Assembly (NCBI GenBank): GCA_905478855.1 | Contig: CAJQKF010000052.1 | Span: 1-60,007, forward strand | DNA length: 60,007 nucleotides | Direction: 5' to 3' | Origin: an uncultured Gammaproteobacteria bacterium | GTDB lineage: Bacteria > Pseudomonadota > Gammaproteobacteria > Arenicellales > CAJQKF01 | Part shown: positions 58,604 through 60,007 of the stretch, piece after piece | Position numbering within the stretch: the stretch's first letter is position 1 | How the letters are laid out: each line of letters begins with the position of its first letter | Position numbers and translations under genes: made by a program | Notes under the pieces: model-generated | What the model was told of the DNA's origin: nothing | Database searches by the model: none | Seen by the model: only the letters and a program-made list of their open reading frames with translations

Positions 58604-59494
58604 ATGCTTTTAATGTCCTTACCGAAGCTCAAGCCAAGTCTATACACATCCTGCATGCATGGCTTAGATGATCTAGGCTGGACGCATGGGTTTTCATTTA
58701 CATCCTATGGGGTTCGTGTTGGTGTGCGATCCGATGAGGAAGAGATTTTAAATTCGCTAATGCTACGTATTCCGTATAGGAGTGAGTTAAGTAGCATGCA
58801 TTTGGTGGATAGAATGTTTTCTGTGGTTCCAATAAGAAAACCAAATTCTACCAGTGTTCTGTATAACCTTTACTGCGATCATGAGTTATATGGTAAACAG
58901 CTTGAGTTTAGTCAACTGCTGGATCGTTTTGATTCATTTAGCACGTTAACCGTTGCGGAGCTTTCAGATAATTACCTATTTATGCATGCTGGTGTTGTTG
59001 AATGGAGAGGACGTGGAATTTTATTGCCCGGAAAGTCATTCGCTGGGAAATCAACTCTAGTAATGGAGTTCCTCAAACATGGTGCCAAATATTACTCTGA
59101 TGAGTTTGCAGTTATTGATGCGGAAGGGTTTGTATTGCCCTATCGGAAACCTATATCGCTACGTATTTCTGATAACTCGACACAATCCACAACTATTTCC
59201 CCAGATGCTAACAGTCAAGCTCATCAGAAAAAATTATCGGTAGAACTTATTGCATTTTGCCAATATGGTGTTGACTCTGTATGGCAACCGAAATGCCTTT
59301 CTCAAGGTTTGGGCATGATTTCATTGTTGCAATATACGCATTCTGCGCAACGTGCACCAGAACGCGCTTTAACTATGCTAAACCGGGTAGTTGAAAATGT
59401 TACGATTATTGAGAGTGAGCGAGGCGAGGCCACTATTGTCGCACCGTTATTGTTAGGCTATGCCGGCAAAGAAAAGTACAACGAAGTTAATTAA
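58604..59494 (+). CDS. HprK-like (HPr kinase-related) kinase of a peptide-modification locus
   Basis: 296 residues. The C-terminal two thirds has the HPr kinase C-terminal-like fold: FMHAGVVEW (125-133), P-loop LPGKSFAGKSTL with G143-K149-S150, and YYSDEFAVID (163-172). There is no HPr nearby. Such kinases occur with PqqD-like proteins in RiPP (some lasso peptide) and exopolysaccharide loci. ATG at 58604 or 58613 are both possible. A TTGACA at 58518-58523 could be a -35, without a good -10; TAGTAG/CTACTA (58558-58563, 58574-58579) is a small inverted repeat upstream. Confidence 0.7.
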   Translation: MLLMSLPKLKPSLYTSCMHGLDDLGWTHGFSFTSYGVRVGVRSDEEEILNSLMLRIPYRSELSSMHLVDRMFSVVPIRKPNSTSVLYNLYCDHELYGKQLEFSQLLDRFDSFSTLTVAELSDNYLFMHAGVVEWRGRGILLPGKSFAGKSTLVMEFLKHGAKYYSDEFAVIDAEGFVLPYRKPISLRISDNSTQSTTISPDANSQAHQKKLSVELIAFCQYGVDSVWQPKCLSQGLGMISLLQYTHSAQRAPERALTMLNRVVENVTIIESERGEATIVAPLLLGYAGKEKYNEVN

Positions 59495-59495
59495 C

Positions 59496-59897
59496 ATGAA
59501 AGCCGAAACTGATGACTTTATCTTGAAAGCTCGACGGGGTAATCTCTTGTCGAGAAAAGTGGGTGAGGAAACTGTAATTTATGACATGGATAACGACAAG
59601 GCTCTTTGTCTTGATAAAGTATCGGCAATTGTTTGGGAAGCTTCTTGTGATCTAAATGATATGAATGAATTGCTTAACGTGCTTCATCGCAATGGAATTG
59701 AAGATGCTGACGAACAACTAGTTGTTTTAGCCATAGAACAGCTGAATGAATCTAACCTTCTGGAAAATTCGATCGATAATGAGACTTCTCAGGCTTCTAT
59801 ACTTCCCCGTCGTGACGTGCTTCGCCAACTGACAATGTACTCTGCAGCAGCCTTGCCGCTAGTTACTTCGTTGAGCATTCAGAAGTGGACCCCATAA
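59496..59897 (+). CDS. PqqD-like peptide chaperone, C terminus cut by an IS
   Basis: PqqD/RRE-type winged-helix proteins hold the leader of a precursor peptide for modifying enzymes. Pattern LLSRKVGEETVIYDMDNDKALCLD then SAIVWEASCDLNDMNELLNVL (about residues 17-65). After a linker comes PRRDVLRQLTMYSAAALPLVTSL, a tail seen in other PqqD-like proteins, which normally runs on further. Here the last residues W-T-P and the stop come from the IS end starting at 59886, so about 130 native residues remain. ATG at 59496 follows the kinase stop by one base; 59460 is an alternative. Confidence 0.75.
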   Translation: MKAETDDFILKARRGNLLSRKVGEETVIYDMDNDKALCLDKVSAIVWEASCDLNDMNELLNVLHRNGIEDADEQLVVLAIEQLNESNLLENSIDNETSQASILPRRDVLRQLTMYSAAALPLVTSLSIQKWTP

Positions 59898-60007
59898 GTT
59901 GGACAGAGCAAGGATGACGTAAGGGCGTTCCTCCATTATTCTATGGGGAATGTAAATGAGAAGGAAAAGACGATTGCACAAGCCAGAATTCAAGGCCAAA
60001 GTTGCTT
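59886..60007 (+). mobile_element. Left end of an IS3-like insertion sequence (runs off window)
   Basis: The sequence TGGACCCCATAAGTTGGACA (59886-59905) has the TG-start and the CCCC...AAGTTGGACA form common at IS3-family ends, and is followed about 50 bases later by a transposase OrfA start. The right end and any target duplication are outside the window, so the exact boundary is an inference. Confidence 0.7.
59956..60007 (+). CDS. IS3-family transposase OrfA, first 17 codons
   Basis: ATG at 59956 opens MRRKRRLHKPEFKAKVA, the usual beginning of an IS3 OrfA helix-turn-helix protein (typically continuing ALEALKG). GGGGAA at 59945-59950 is a fair ribosome site. Truncated by the window end. Confidence 0.7.
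   Translation, partial: MRRKRRLHKPEFKAKVA

Noticed and set aside
58485..58604. Strong promoter from TTGACA at 58518
   Set aside because: No acceptable -10 at 16-18 bases; TATAGG is 22 bases away. Mentioned only as a possible -35.

Overview
This window reads as chromosomal DNA of a gammaproteobacterium with a moderate GC content (mid-40s percent by eye). The assignment rests on gene content and order: gatCAB divergent from mreBCD, the mrdA-rodA-mltB-rlpA-dacA-ybeD-lipB run, yoaA next to tsaB, dapB-carA-carB-greA, and a GspA/GspB pair. A free-living, probably marine or saline lifestyle is an inference from the betaine/methylamine genes. No tRNA, rRNA or CRISPR array was recognised. TTG and GTG starts are common.

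Layout. 1-4.9 kb: the 3' end of dnaJ followed by a tight, overlapping run rfbC-rfbD-yoaA-tsaB. 4.9-6.3 kb: an unknown exported protein and an unknown lipoprotein. 6.3-10.9 kb (minus strand): gatC-gatA-gatB, a possible 30-residue ORF, and a CorB-like CBS membrane protein. 11.1-21.4 kb (plus strand): one long block for cell elongation and wall remodelling (mreB-mreC-mreD-mrdA-rodA-mltB-rlpA-dacA), continuing into ybeD-lipB-pgeF; a good terminator-like hairpin separates mreB from mreC.

21.7-31.0 kb looks like a methylated-amine (betaine type) region: a GlxA/GbdR-like AraC regulator, a decayed MttB-family methyltransferase remnant, a betaine-type binding protein with a HAD phosphatase, a PhnD-like binding protein without a signal peptide, a P-II protein without amtB, a Sel1-repeat protein, an intact MttB-family methyltransferase, and divergently etfB-etfA. 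Each protein family is recognisable; the shared pathway is inferred.

31.1-37.9 kb: dapB, then carA-carB-greA, with a very strong terminator-type hairpin lying just upstream of the carA start where an attenuator would sit, then a convergent LpxL-family acyltransferase. 38.0-47.7 kb: amino-acid and ketone catabolism (class V PLP enzyme, FAD amine oxidase, the 180-kDa-type NAD-glutamate dehydrogenase, acetoacetyl-CoA ligase). 47.8-55.8 kb: pyrE, lgt, a DUF4124-like coiled-coil protein, gspA-gspB, an ABHD10-like hydrolase, xpt, a lipoprotein, an alkyltransferase-like DNA repair protein and an EamA transporter.

55.9-58.5 kb is a Cpx-like envelope stress module (CpxP/Spy-like protein, response regulator, histidine kinase) preceded by two copies of a 14-bp motif exactly 21 bp apart. 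From 58.6 kb an accessory locus begins: an HprK-like kinase and a PqqD-like protein, the start of a peptide-modification type cluster, whose second gene is cut by the left end of an IS3-like element that runs off the window.
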